Origin: Shewanella aestuarii
Lineage (GTDB): Bacteria > Pseudomonadota > Gammaproteobacteria > Enterobacterales > Shewanellaceae
DNA length: 64,000 nucleotides
Assembly: GCF_011765625.1 (NCBI RefSeq)
Contig: NZ_CP050313.1
Coordinates: forward strand, 3,096,501-3,160,500
Reading direction: 5' to 3'
The notes beneath the pieces are model-generated. The model was given only the letters and a program-made list of their open reading frames with translations, was not told the origin of the DNA and did not search any database. Numbering within the stretch: position 1 is the first letter of the stretch; each line of letters starts with the position of its first letter. Made by a program: the position numbers and the translations under genes. Below, piece by piece: positions 9,100-17,916 of the stretch.

Positions 9100-9123
9100 C
9101 CCGTTTAACACTAAGTAAACGGG
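9100..9123 (+). terminator. Stem-loop after the porin gene
   Basis: CCCGTTTA (9100-9107) and TAAACGGG (9116-9123) form an 8-bp stem with an 8-base loop, 21 bases after the porin stop. No clear T run follows, so it may stabilise the mRNA 3' end rather than terminate transcription by itself. Confidence 0.45.
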
Positions 9124-9370
9124 GCCTAAAATGCCAAACTGCTATTAACAGGTTTAATTGTTAATTAGCTTAAAAGGCTATATGTATTGTCGAACCTGTA
9201 ACAACATTAAGCGACTCAAACCAACCGCGAATCATGAATTGCTTAACCGTAGTGTAGGTTTGGCTAGTCATGTTATTACCTCCCCCTTACAGACCAACCC
9301 ACTCAATATCAAAGGCCATAAACATCAACGCTTCAGCTTTTAGTCGCCTATATCTAAGGCTGCTAAAAAA

Positions 9371-9730
9371 TTACTCTTCCAGTAAACAAGTGGCCTGCTT
9401 GGAAGTTTCAATATAAATAACCGTACGATGATTAATCTGATTACGGGTAACATAGCCGCACTTACCAATAATCTCAGTGTCGTCAGACAGCAAAAAATGA
9501 TACGAAATAGTGCCATCATTTTGATTTAAATCGTAATAGATTGCGTTTTTCTCACCAGCCGCTACTTTACCAAAATCTAAACCACTACTTGGCAGTTCAA
9601 CACGGCTTGAAATAATATCCACATTGGATCGATTTTCCACTGTAATGCTTGGGGTTAGATAACGATATCCACTGATCAAAATCACAATACAAACAATTGA
9701 CCACCCTAATAGCCGCTTGATCACTTTCAC
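9371..9730 (-). CDS. Hypothetical single-pass membrane protein, 119 aa
   Basis: Starts at GTG 9730 with GGAGAG upstream. One N-terminal transmembrane helix (LLGWSIVCIVILISGYRYL) is followed by about 95 residues of predicted beta-rich periplasmic domain with two cysteines (residues near 90 and 115) that could form a disulfide. No recognised family. It lies 37 bp after the GNAT gene on the same strand. Confidence 0.6.
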   Translation of the reverse strand: MKVIKRLLGWSIVCIVILISGYRYLTPSITVENRSNVDIISSRVELPSSGLDFGKVAAGEKNAIYYDLNQNDGTISYHFLLSDDTEIIGKCGYVTRNQINHRTVIYIETSKQATCLLEE

Positions 9731-9767
9731 TATAGCTCTCCGATATATAACTCAATGAATGCCGTTT

Positions 9768-10271
9768 TTATACAAAAGCCTTATGGTATTCAACATTTCC
9801 CTTTGGCATTTCACCACTTAAAAGTAATGATTGAAAATACTCTGGCGGAACCCCTTTGAACACTAACTCACTAAGCGCTTTGAAACCGAATCGATTATAA
9901 TACTCTGGCTCTCCAAGCAGCACACAACCTTTAGCATCTAACTCGCGAATAGCATTTAAGCCTGCAAGTATTAATTGTGATCCAATACCTTGATTTTGAT
10001 ATTCTGGTTTAACAGAAACAGGAGCTAATCCGTACCAATCAATGAATTCATTGTTTATCTGAACTTTGGAAAAAGCTATATGGCCAACCACCTCGCCATT
10101 AATTTCGGCAACTAAAGACACTGAAAGTGCATTATTATCACGCAATCTAGTGACTATTTTATGTTCTGTTTGATTGCTATGAGGATGATTTTTGAAAGCT
10201 TCAATTGTGATAATTTCAATAGGATTAATATCATCATTACGTTCAGGTCGAATATTTATGTTCTGATTCAT
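9768..10271 (-). CDS. GNAT family N-acetyltransferase (YhbS-like)
   Basis: The 167-residue protein has the GNAT fold signature: motif A as VKPEYQNQGIGSQLI, where the Q-N-Q-G-I-G segment binds the acetyl-CoA pyrophosphate, then GCVLLGEPEYYNRFGF, typical of the YhbS subgroup. The substrate is unknown. Its ATG lies 17 bases after the attC site at 10288-10388. Acetyltransferases are frequent integron cassette cargo, but no attC follows this gene, so it is either the first chromosomal gene beyond the array or a cassette that lost its attC. Confidence 0.85.
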   Translation of the reverse strand: MNQNINIRPERNDDINPIEIITIEAFKNHPHSNQTEHKIVTRLRDNNALSVSLVAEINGEVVGHIAFSKVQINNEFIDWYGLAPVSVKPEYQNQGIGSQLILAGLNAIRELDAKGCVLLGEPEYYNRFGFKALSELVFKGVPPEYFQSLLLSGEMPKGNVEYHKAFV

Positions 10272-10287
10272 ACACTAAACCTTCGAA

Positions 10288-10388
10288 ATACAACGCCTCG
10301 CTAAGAGGCGTAAAATGCTTGGTTATAATTAGCGAAGAATGAACGCAAACCAAGCGTTTTACGTTCTTTCTTGAGCGACTTGTTAAGT
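10288..10388 (-). repeat. Integron attC recombination site (101 bp)
   Basis: Read on the minus strand the site runs from ACTTAAC (RYYYAAC, 10382-10388) to GTTGTAT (10288-10294, near GTTRRRY). The outer arms pair as in Vibrio-type attC sites (AAGTCGCTCAAGA against TCTTAGCGAGGC with the usual unpaired base). The inner arm is a long stem, CGTAAAACGCTTGG against CCAAGCATTTTACG with one mismatch. The ACTTAAC arm is the exact complement of GTTAAGT at the head of the cassette upstream (10894-10900), which is the signature of an intact cassette. The MreB-like stop codon lies inside it. Confidence 0.85.
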
Positions 10389-10874
10389 GGCTGATACTCT
10401 TGATTTTACTTTATCAAAGTCTTCAACATTAGTGTTAATTTTAGAACCTAAATATATAACTACTTCACGAGCTCCAGCACCAAGTGCTAGCTCTCGTAAA
10501 ACTCTTTCTTCTATATCAGTTAAACCGCCGTCGGTTTTCTCCAATTGATGAACTATGACTCGAGGCGAAGGTTTGATTTTAGATTTATGCAAAGTGTACA
10601 TACCATGCTGTAGTATTTTCTCAGCACACATAAAGTCGGCGATAAATGATCGATTGTGTTTAAAAGGGTTAAGCACTCTAATGTTCGAGCCTGAAAGGGA
10701 TTTGGCTTCCTTTCCAATTGCTTTTATTATTTCGCCTTTTTTAGTGTTTTCGAGTGCTATATAAGGTTCATCTTCATACGACAAATCAGAAGAGAAGGCT
10801 TTAATAGAAAGTTTGTTTTCACTTAATTCAAAAAGTAAATCATGCGAGAAAAGGCTTCTTATAAATGTAAACAA
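10383..10874 (-). CDS. MreB subdomain-I-like protein in an integron cassette
   Basis: About 163 residues that follow the first part of MreB throughout: an amphipathic start (MFTFIRSLFSHDL, as in MreB MFSNDL), then IADFMCAEKILQH, KPSPRVIVHQ and ERVLRELALGAGAREVVIYLG. The phosphate-1 motif of MreB (DLGTANT) is replaced by ELSENKL, and the protein ends where MreB would continue to EEPMAAAIG and DIGGGT. It should therefore lack ATP binding and subdomain II but keep the membrane-binding helix. I chose the TTG at 10874 because GGAGG lies nine bases upstream and it aligns with the MreB start; a GTG at 10895 inside attC would add seven codons. Function unknown; interference with MreB filaments is a hypothesis. 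Confidence 0.75.
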   Translation of the reverse strand: MFTFIRSLFSHDLLFELSENKLSIKAFSSDLSYEDEPYIALENTKKGEIIKAIGKEAKSLSGSNIRVLNPFKHNRSFIADFMCAEKILQHGMYTLHKSKIKPSPRVIVHQLEKTDGGLTDIEERVLRELALGAGAREVVIYLGSKINTNVEDFDKVKSRVSAT

Positions 10875-10893
10875 TACTCTGGGCCTCCGAGCC

Positions 10894-10953
10894 ACTTAAC
10901 GTTTAAGTATTTATGCGCTGCATTGTTTGCAGGGTATAAATCGCTTGTTGGAC
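10894..10953 (-). repeat. Integron attC recombination site (60 bp)
   Basis: On the minus strand it runs from GTCCAAC (RYYYAAC, 10947-10953) to GTTAAGT (GTTRRRY, 10894-10900). Between them ATTTAT pairs with ATAAAT, and the tip is a perfect small stem CTGCA-aacaa-TGCAG. The two terminal boxes need not match each other, because the GTTAAGT box belongs to the next cassette, the MreB-like one. The cassette that should lie upstream (higher coordinates) has no recognisable ORF and is probably degraded. Confidence 0.75.
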
Positions 10954-11520
10954 TAGGCCGATGCCACATCCATATTTATCGGTACATTTTATGCTATAGG
11001 AATTTGCTTTTTTGGGGTAGTTGTTTTTAGTACAACACATTGGCTAATCGTTTGTTCTGATTGCATCTTTCAAGCCTAATTTTGCGAATTAGTTGGGTCA
11101 GAATTAGTTGGGCCAAGGTGAACTTTAACAAGGGGCTGATAGGCACTTTTAATGAAAGGCTTTTTCTTCCCTAAATGGCGCGCTCGATGAATATGTTGGA
11201 GATTAGCCTACTTTTTCCCTAATATTTGATACTTTATAGTTTTAATTCAATGTTTTAATAAAAGTTATACTGGGTAGGGTAAGTGAGTCCATAACTCCAA
11301 TCTAATCAATTGCCTGCCGCTGGGATGTTCAGGATGAACGGAATGTCGCGATCAAAGCGTTTCACGCAGTGAAACTTCGCCATGGTGGTCAGTAGTCACG
11401 GCCGCACTTACACCTGAAATTTTCGCCTCTTCGATTTGACCATGTTTGTAACCAATAGAAAAACATCAAAATTCAATTTAATTAAATTCTAAGTATCTCT
11501 TACGCTTTTAATTTGGGGTT
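10954..11520. other. Non-coding stretch beside the attC sites
   Basis: No gene is supported here. Visible structure: a direct repeat of GAATTAGTTGGGYCA at 11086-11100 and 11101-11115; a hairpin GTTC-AGGAT-GAAC at 11327-11339; a second hairpin GTTTCAC-gca-GTGAAAC at 11359-11375; and a CTCTTCGATTTG word near 11440 that is the inverse of the CAAATCGAAGAG opening each repeat unit that follows. A TATACT at 11266-11271 could be a -10 element reading toward the repeats. Confidence 0.55.
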
Positions 11521-12119
11521 CAAATAAAGCCAAATCGAAGAGATAAAATAACCCTGTGCAGATGCGGCTGAGGGTATCGAAAACAGGACGTTTTCGTTAA
11601 GCGGCCATGGATGGCGTACAGCGTCCCGAAGCTGTATCTGTAAAGGGGTTATTGTCAATTCAATTTGAATTAAGTTCATCAAGACTCTTTATTTGAAGAA
11701 CCCGTGAGCTTGGCATGGATGCCAAGCCAGCTTTCAAAACCTAATGCATACCAAATAAAGCCAAATCGAAGAGATAGAATAACCCTGTGCAGATGCGGCT
11801 GAGGGTATCGAAAACAGGACGTTTTCGTTAAGTAGCCATGGATGGCGTACAGCGTCCCGAAGCAGTATCTGTAAAGGGGTTATTGTCAATTCAATTTGAA
11901 TTAAGTTCATCGAGACTCTTTATTTGAAGAACCCGTGAGCTTGGCATGGATGCCAAGCCAGCTTTCAAAACCTAATGCATACCAAATAAAGCCAAATCGA
12001 AGAGATAAAATAACCCTGTGCAGATGCGGCTGAGGGTATCGAAAACAGGACGTTTTCGTTAAGCGGCCATGGATGGCGTACAGCGTCCCGAAGCAGTATC
12101 TGTAAAGGGGTTATTGTCA
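11521..12119 (+). repeat. Tandem array of structured 137-bp units (three copies, 231-bp period)
   Basis: Near-identical 137-bp units occupy 11521-11657, 11752-11888 and 11983-12119, separated by two near-identical 94-bp spacers. Each unit is bounded by an imperfect long stem (ATAACCC...CAGAT at one end, ATCTG...GGGTTAT at the other) that encloses CGAAAAC-aggac-GTTTTCG and GCCA-tgga-TGGC. Each spacer holds a perfect hairpin GCTTGGCATGGATGCCAAGC. All eight hairpins of the array show GGA in the loop on the plus strand. No coding potential is evident. The array ends 34 bp from the 3' end of cobO. Confidence 0.85.
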
Positions 12120-12153
12120 GATCAAGTCTGAGCTAGTACAGATAATAAAAACC

Positions 12154-12783
12154 TTAATAATCAAATCCAAGTTGCGCTTTGATACCTGCATTAAAGGCAT
12201 GTTTTATCGGTTGCACCTCGCTCACGGTATCAGCTAACTCTATGATTTCACGATGGCAAGCTCGACCGGTAATAATCACATGCTGCATGGCTGGACGGTT
12301 TTTAAGTGCCGTTAACACGCGTTCTAACTCAATATAATGGTAACTCACCATATAGGTTAGCTCGTCTAACAACACTAAGTTAACGGACTCATCTTTTAGC
12401 AGCTTTTCAGCTTCAAGCCATGCTTCCATGGCGGCCTCAGTGTCTTTTGCTTTATCTTGGGTCTCCCACGTAAAACCTGTACCCATTACGTGAAACTCAA
12501 CCCCAGCACCTTCCAATAAATTGCGCTCACCACATGCCCAAGTGCCTTTAATAAATTGCACCACGGCAGCTTTATGACCATGACCAACAGCACGCGCAAC
12601 TGAGCCAAAACCTGATGTCGACTTACCTTTACCGTTGCCTGTCAGTACCAGCAAAATGCCCTTTTCTTCCTGAGCTGCGGCAATTTTAGCATCAACGCCT
12701 TGCTTTACTTTTTGCTGACGCGCTTTATGGCGTTGGGCCTTTTGATCGACTTGGTTGTCGTTTTCATTTGTGTCACGGCTCAT
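12154..12783 (-). CDS. cobO: Cob(I)yrinic acid a,c-diamide adenosyltransferase
   Basis: CobO/BtuR attaches the 5'-deoxyadenosyl group from ATP to reduced corrinoids, making the coenzyme form. The 209-residue protein has a charged N-terminal extension of about 40 residues, the P-loop [15 protein letters not shown], the Walker-B-like [11 protein letters not shown], and [15 protein letters not shown]. It is the last gene of the minus-strand cob operon; its ATG overlaps the cobQ stop. Confidence 0.95.
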   Translation of the reverse strand: MSRDTNENDNQVDQKAQRHKARQQKVKQGVDAKIAAAQEEKGILLVLTGNGKGKSTSGFGSVARAVGHGHKAAVVQFIKGTWACGERNLLEGAGVEFHVMGTGFTWETQDKAKDTEAAMEAWLEAEKLLKDESVNLVLLDELTYMVSYHYIELERVLTALKNRPAMQHVIITGRACHREIIELADTVSEVQPIKHAFNAGIKAQLGFDY

Positions 12784-14324
12784 GCAATCACTCCTGTTAA
12801 TTTATCGACATCAAGATGTGCTTCCAACACATCCGCTAGACGATTTAATTGCTGTTCTCGAATTTGGTTGATATCAATTAGGTCGGCTTGTTCAAGGCCT
12901 GCCCACTGTAAAATTAATTGGCAGGCATCAGGTTGATCAAACAAACCATGAATATAAGTACCAAAAATTTGATTATCGGCGCTGATTTGACCATCGGATT
13001 TAGGGGCAAATGAGGCTGTTGTTAACTCAATGGGCGTGGCTAAACCGCTAAGGGTTGAGGTTGATTGACCACAGTGGATCTCATAACCACAGAAGCTTGC
13101 TTGCTGGCCATTTAAATGTAAGTAACCACTTACTTGAGTTAATGTTTTATGTTCCATTAGCTCAGTGGTGATAGCCAATAAACCTAAACCTTGTTCGCAT
13201 CCTGCGGTATCTTCAATGCCTTGCGGGTCATTAATGTGCTGACCAAGCATTTGATAGCCGCCGCATATACCAATCACTTTGCCGCCATAACGTAAGTGTT
13301 TACTAACCAGTTTATCCCAGCCCAGTTGGCGCATAAACGCTAAATCGGCGCGCACATTTTTACTACCGGGTAAAATGATTAAATCGGCTTGAATCACACT
13401 TTGTAAAGGATTGTCGGCTAACGACAAATAACTAAACTCAATCTGGGGATGTAATCTAAGTGGATCAAAGTCTGTGTGATTGCTGATCCGCGGAAACACC
13501 AACACCAATACTTTTAGCTTGGTACGCTCAGCGCTATTTACAGGTGAGCTTGTCACACTGTTTGACTGTGGAATTAACGCATCTTCAGCATCTAAATGTA
13601 AGTCATGTAAATAAGGTAATACCCCTAGTACGGGTTTTTGGGTGTGGTTTTCAAGCCAGTCAATGCCTGATTGCAGTAAGCTTATATCACCGCGAAAACG
13701 GTTAATAACAAAGCCTTTGACCCGTGCTTGCTCGGTTTCACTTAGCAAGGCTAATGTGCCAACCAGATGGGCAAAAACCCCGCCTTTATCAATATCAGCA
13801 ATAATGATCACTGGGCAATTGGCGACTTCAGCAAAGCCCATATTAGCAATATCGCCTTGGCGTAAATTGATTTCAGCAGGGCTACCGGCCCCTTCTATCA
13901 GTACCAATTGGTATTGTGCGGTTAAACGCTGATATGACTGCATCACAGCCGTTAATGCATGCGCTTTATAACCACGACTTTGCGGGCCAAAAAAAGCGTT
14001 TGCTTCTAGTGTGGTTAACGCTTTACCGTGAATAATGACCTGTGCCCCTGTGTCGGAGCTAGGTTTAAGCAGTACTGGATTAAAATCAGTGTGGGGTGCT
14101 AAATAACAGGCCGTGGCTTGCAGCGCTTGAGCACGACCAATTTCGCCACCATCAAGAGTTACCGCACTATTTAGCGCCATATTTTGTGGTTTAAATGGTG
14201 CAACCTTTACGCCTTTACGGGCAAATAAACGGCATAACCCCGCCACTAAGGTACTTTTTCCGGCATCTGATGTGGTGCCTTGCACCATTAACGCCCCTTG
14301 AATTTGGCTATCAGCGGCTTTCAT
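12780..14324 (-). CDS. cobQ: Cobyric acid synthase
   Basis: CobQ (CbiP) uses ATP and glutamine to amidate adenosylcobyrinic a,c-diamide at four side chains. The 514-residue protein has the N-terminal dethiobiotin-synthetase-like domain ([14 protein letters not shown] near residue 13, [11 protein letters not shown]) and a C-terminal class I-like glutamine amidotransferase domain with the catalytic-Cys motif [10 protein letters not shown], and a C-terminal His in GTYIHGLFD. It overlaps both neighbours by four bases. Its presence with no corrin-ring genes suggests salvage of incomplete corrinoids, or ring genes elsewhere. Confidence 0.95.
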   Translation of the reverse strand: MKAADSQIQGALMVQGTTSDAGKSTLVAGLCRLFARKGVKVAPFKPQNMALNSAVTLDGGEIGRAQALQATACYLAPHTDFNPVLLKPSSDTGAQVIIHGKALTTLEANAFFGPQSRGYKAHALTAVMQSYQRLTAQYQLVLIEGAGSPAEINLRQGDIANMGFAEVANCPVIIIADIDKGGVFAHLVGTLALLSETEQARVKGFVINRFRGDISLLQSGIDWLENHTQKPVLGVLPYLHDLHLDAEDALIPQSNSVTSSPVNSAERTKLKVLVLVFPRISNHTDFDPLRLHPQIEFSYLSLADNPLQSVIQADLIILPGSKNVRADLAFMRQLGWDKLVSKHLRYGGKVIGICGGYQMLGQHINDPQGIEDTAGCEQGLGLLAITTELMEHKTLTQVSGYLHLNGQQASFCGYEIHCGQSTSTLSGLATPIELTTASFAPKSDGQISADNQIFGTYIHGLFDQPDACQLILQWAGLEQADLIDINQIREQQLNRLADVLEAHLDVDKLTGVIA

Positions 14325-14896
14325 GATGGTTTACTCGACTTAAGTGACAAAGGTAATCCGGCAACCACTAAGCTGACATCATCGGCAATGGTGGCAATGG
14401 CTTGATTTAGCCAACCAGCCTCATCGACAAATTCTCTGCTTAGCTCACCAAGCGGCACAATGCCTGATCCCACTTCATTACTGACTAAGATAATATCCGC
14501 TTGCAACTTAGGTAACAGACTCAATAATTGCTGTTTTTCAGCTAACCAAGACCTGTTCAGCGCTGCACATTGATTTGAATCGCCTTGCTCACAGGCGAAT
14601 AAATGATTGGTGATATATAAGGTTAAACAGTCAACTAAGATAATTTGATTAGGCTTATCAATTTGCTTCAGGGTTGCTGCCAGTGCCAACGGGGCTTCAA
14701 TGGTGTGCCATTTCACGTTACTGGTAATTCGGTCTTGCTGATGCCGCTGAATACGGCGCTGCATTTCATCATCACCGGCGGTTGCCGTGGCAATATAAAT
14801 TGCCGATAAGTCTTCATCAACAAGCCTTTCAGCCACCCGTTGCTCAGCGTAGCGACTTTTGCCGCTTCTCGCGCCACCTAACACCAAATGCAGCAT
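14321..14896 (-). CDS. cobU: Adenosylcobinamide kinase / GTP guanylyltransferase
   Basis: CobU phosphorylates adenosylcobinamide and then transfers GMP to it, activating it for nucleotide-loop attachment. The 191-residue protein shows the P-loop [12 protein letters not shown] at the N terminus, the RIQRHQ segment that carries the guanylylated histidine, [10 protein letters not shown], and [11 protein letters not shown]. The start overlaps the cobS stop as TAATG. Confidence 0.95.
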   Translation of the reverse strand: MLHLVLGGARSGKSRYAEQRVAERLVDEDLSAIYIATATAGDDEMQRRIQRHQQDRITSNVKWHTIEAPLALAATLKQIDKPNQIILVDCLTLYITNHLFACEQGDSNQCAALNRSWLAEKQQLLSLLPKLQADIILVSNEVGSGIVPLGELSREFVDEAGWLNQAIATIADDVSLVVAGLPLSLKSSKPS

Positions 14897-15681
14897 TAAC
14901 TTAAGCCAACAGCAAGAATAACCAGATAACAGACAAGTTCTGATATTTGCTGTGCCGCTCCTAAGGTATCGCCAGTGTAACCGCCGATTTGACGTCTAAA
15001 AAAGTTGGCCAGTAAAAAGCGGACACACCATAAAATAATAAATAAGCTAAAAGCCACCACACCATTAAGCCACAGCAATACAAACAACCCTGACGCCAAT
15101 AAAATAAACAAGTCATTTAAGGATTGCTGCTCGGCTAACGGTTTTGATTTCGCGCTGTCATCATCACGCACATATTGTTCACTAAAAATCAGGCTGCTGG
15201 CCAATACACGGCTTAAGGTATTAGCCACCACTAAACCAGTCACTGCGGCCATCGGACTAAAAAGGGCTAGCTCTACCAACAATTGCCATTTCAGTAGCAA
15301 AGCGAGGCCAATGGCTAACGCGCCATAACTGCCAAGGCGAGAATCTTTCATTATTTTCAGCTTGTCTGCAACACTCCAGCCACCACCAAAACCATCGGCA
15401 GTGTCAGCCAAGCCGTCTTCATGAAAACCACCGGTCAGCAATACGCCAACGACCATGGCCAATAATACCGCCACACTGGCCGGTAAAATTAGTTGTGCCA
15501 ACCAGAAGATTGCGCCAGTAATAACGCCAATTAACAGTCCCACCACGCCAAAATAGCGGCTGGATTTATTCAGTTTTTCAGCATCAACTGTTACCCATGA
15601 CGGGATAGGTAAGCGGGTAAAAAAGCTCAGTGCCACAAAAAAAAGAGTTAATTGGCGCAAGCCTAGGTATTTAGTCGACAT
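14896..15681 (-). CDS. cobS: Adenosylcobinamide-GDP ribazoletransferase (cobalamin synthase)
   Basis: CobS is the inner-membrane enzyme joining adenosylcobinamide-GDP and alpha-ribazole (phosphate) to complete cobalamin. The 261-residue protein is strongly hydrophobic with about six helices and carries the family motifs FFTRLPIP, GGFHEDGLADTADGFGGG and the later GGYTGDTLGA. I chose the ATG at 15681 because AGGA lies close upstream; a TTG six codons earlier lies at the cobT stop and has no ribosome site. Confidence 0.95.
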   Translation of the reverse strand: MSTKYLGLRQLTLFFVALSFFTRLPIPSWVTVDAEKLNKSSRYFGVVGLLIGVITGAIFWLAQLILPASVAVLLAMVVGVLLTGGFHEDGLADTADGFGGGWSVADKLKIMKDSRLGSYGALAIGLALLLKWQLLVELALFSPMAAVTGLVVANTLSRVLASSLIFSEQYVRDDDSAKSKPLAEQQSLNDLFILLASGLFVLLWLNGVVAFSLFIILWCVRFLLANFFRRQIGGYTGDTLGAAQQISELVCYLVILAVGLS

Positions 15682-15699
15682 AAGTTCCTTTAATGACAA

Positions 15700-16746
15700 T
15701 TACACTACGTTTTTAACACCAGCACTGTCAAAGCTGGCCATCTCATTATAAAAATTGACTGCCCCTTGAATTAACGGCAGTGCTAATGCTGCACCGGTTC
15801 CTTCACCTAAACGTAAGCCGAGTGACAACAAGGGCGTGGCATTTAAATGAGTCAACATCAGTTTATGTCCTTGCTCATCTGACTGATGCGCAAAAATCAA
15901 ATAATCACTTACCGCAGGGTGAAGTTTCACTGCCACTAATGCAGCGGCGCTCGCAATAAAGCCATCAATCACGACTAGCATTTTACGCTCAGCCGCGGCC
16001 AAAATAGCCCCTGTCATTTGCACAATTTCAAAGCCGCCCAAATGAGCTAACACATGCACTGGCGACACCAGCTTACTGCGATGCATTTTTAAGGCTTCAT
16101 TGATTAATGCCTTTTTAAGCTCGAAGGTTTTGTCATCTACGCCAGTGCCACGCCCCACACATTTTTGTACATCTAAATCTAATAAGGACGCCATAATCGC
16201 TGCGGCCGACGAGCTATTACCTATGCCCATTTCACCTATGGCAATTAAATTACAGCCAGATAACGCATGACGCTCAACCACTTCTGCAGCGGCTTCAAAG
16301 CCTTTTCTAACATGTTCTAGGGTCATTGCGGGGGCTAAATGTATGGCCTCGGTGCCATTACCTAAACGATGTTCAGTCACCCCTTTTGCCCCTAGAGGCG
16401 CCAACATACCGCAATCAATCACTTCAAGGTTAAAACCCATTTGGCGACAAAATACATTAACGGCCGCACCACCTTGAACAAAATTAGCCACCATTTGGCG
16501 GGTAACTTCACTGGGCGCTATCGATACCCCATATTGTGCAATGCCGTGATCAGCAGCAAACACCAATAATCCCGGCTGTTTTATATGTAATTGGCTGATA
16601 TTAGGATCACGACTTAACTGCACTTGAGCGACTTTTTTTGCCAAACCTTCAAGTTGGCCTAATGCCCCTTTAGGTTTGGTTTTTTGATCAATTTTACTTT
16701 GAATTTGTTCATCAAATCGATGCGTTACAGGATCAACGGCAAACAT
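15700..16746 (-). CDS. cobT: Nicotinate-nucleotide:dimethylbenzimidazole phosphoribosyltransferase
   Basis: CobT makes alpha-ribazole phosphate from dimethylbenzimidazole and nicotinate mononucleotide. The 348-residue length is normal. Signatures include [34 protein letters not shown] and the catalytic-Glu region [13 protein letters not shown] near the C terminus. It is preceded by btuC and followed by cobS in the same orientation. Confidence 0.96.
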   Translation of the reverse strand: MFAVDPVTHRFDEQIQSKIDQKTKPKGALGQLEGLAKKVAQVQLSRDPNISQLHIKQPGLLVFAADHGIAQYGVSIAPSEVTRQMVANFVQGGAAVNVFCRQMGFNLEVIDCGMLAPLGAKGVTEHRLGNGTEAIHLAPAMTLEHVRKGFEAAAEVVERHALSGCNLIAIGEMGIGNSSSAAAIMASLLDLDVQKCVGRGTGVDDKTFELKKALINEALKMHRSKLVSPVHVLAHLGGFEIVQMTGAILAAAERKMLVVIDGFIASAAALVAVKLHPAVSDYLIFAHQSDEQGHKLMLTHLNATPLLSLGLRLGEGTGAALALPLIQGAVNFYNEMASFDSAGVKNVV

Positions 16747-16800
16747 AGTGACTCCATGCCTTTTGGCAACTACTTATAAATAACACCAACTAGGTCATCA

Positions 16801-17916
16801 TTAACGACGATGACGCAAAATAAACAAGAAAAAAACACTGCCAATGGCAGCGGTAATTATGCCAACAGGTAACTCTTGATTACCCAAAACACAGCGGGCA
16901 ATCACATCAATCCACACCATAAAAATTCCGCCCACAAGCGCGGTAATAACCATTGGCTGACGGCCGGGCAATAATAAGCGCACACAATGGGGGATCATCA
17001 ATCCCACAAAGCCAATGCCACCACAGCTAGCAACTAACACCGCAGTGATCAATGAGCATAACAACAGCATATTTAAACGAAGCTTCGCCACATTTACCCC
17101 TAAGGTATGGGCGGCTTCATCCCCCGCTTGCAACGCCACAATTTGTCGCTTTAGGGCTAAAATAATGACCAAGCTAAAAAGTACAACCAATACGGGTAAC
17201 ACAACCCCAGACCAACTGGCTTTAGCAAAGCTGCCTAGGGTCCAAAACAGAACTGACGCGGCAGCCTGTGGGCTAGAAAAATACAACAACAAACTGGTTA
17301 ATGCGCCAAACATAAATGAGGTAGCCACCCCAGATAACAGCATGCGTTCAACCTGACTGACCCGCCCTAAACCCGATAAACTCAGCACCACTAAAACCGA
17401 TAAACTCGCCCCTAAAAATGCACCAATAGGCAGGAGTAAATTTTGCCAGTTCCACCAGCTAGCAATTGCAGCAGCCTGTAATAATGATGAATCAACAACA
17501 CCCGCAAACAAGCCTGTATCAGCTAAAACTGAAAACACCACCACAGCGCCAAAAGAAGCCCCTGAACTGATACCAAATAAATATGGATCAGCCAACGGAT
17601 TACGGGTGACAATTTGTAACACGCTACCTGCAATCGCCAGTCCAGCGCCTGCCACAAACGCCAATACTATGCGAGGAAAACGTAGTTCAAAGATGATTCG
17701 CTCAACAATACTTCCCCCCAAAGTGCCACTGGTTGATGGATCTTGCGTGGGGGTGAGTTCTGACTTAAATAGGCTATTAACAAGAAGGTGAACCACATCA
17801 CTAAAATGAATATTGGCAGCCCCAAAACTTGCCGCAGCCATAGGGGTGAGTAAGGTCACAAGGATTAAGCAAAATAGCAACAGCTGATAACGAACTTGGT
17901 GTTTACTCTGACTCAT
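16801..17916 (-). CDS. btuC: Vitamin B12 ABC transporter permease
   Basis: A FecCD/BtuC-type permease of 371 residues with about ten hydrophobic helices. It shows the family motifs LAGAGLAIAGSVLQ-like (here FVAGAGLAIAGSVLQIVTRNPLADPYLFGISSGA) in two visible blocks and the cytoplasmic coupling segment GGIGFVGLMIPH. It overlaps the ATPase gene by 14 bases. The neighbouring cob genes and riboswitch support corrinoid import rather than iron-siderophore import. No periplasmic binding protein (btuF) lies in this cluster. Confidence 0.85.
   Translation of the reverse strand: MSQSKHQVRYQLLLFCLILVTLLTPMAAASFGAANIHFSDVVHLLVNSLFKSELTPTQDPSTSGTLGGSIVERIIFELRFPRIVLAFVAGAGLAIAGSVLQIVTRNPLADPYLFGISSGASFGAVVVFSVLADTGLFAGVVDSSLLQAAAIASWWNWQNLLLPIGAFLGASLSVLVVLSLSGLGRVSQVERMLLSGVATSFMFGALTSLLLYFSSPQAAASVLFWTLGSFAKASWSGVVLPVLVVLFSLVIILALKRQIVALQAGDEAAHTLGVNVAKLRLNMLLLCSLITAVLVASCGGIGFVGLMIPHCVRLLLPGRQPMVITALVGGIFMVWIDVIARCVLGNQELPVGIITAAIGSVFFLFILRHRR

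Noticed and set aside
9158..9343. 61-codon ORF between the porin and the 119-residue protein
   Set aside because: No ribosome binding site, unusual composition, no recognisable motif; likely chance.
10271..10294. GNAT gene as a complete integron cassette
   Set aside because: It follows an attC, but no attC with a matching ATACAAC arm is found after its stop codon.
10842..11030. 62-codon plus-strand ORF over the attC site
   Set aside because: It covers the attC and the start of the MreB-like gene on the opposite strand; no protein features.
11500..11682. 60-codon minus-strand ORF in the repeat array
   Set aside because: The codons fall within the structured repeat; equivalent frames in the other copies are not maintained as a gene.
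11521..12119. CRISPR array
   Set aside because: The unit is 137 bp with a 94-bp spacer that is itself repeated; there are no short repeats with unique spacers and no cas genes.
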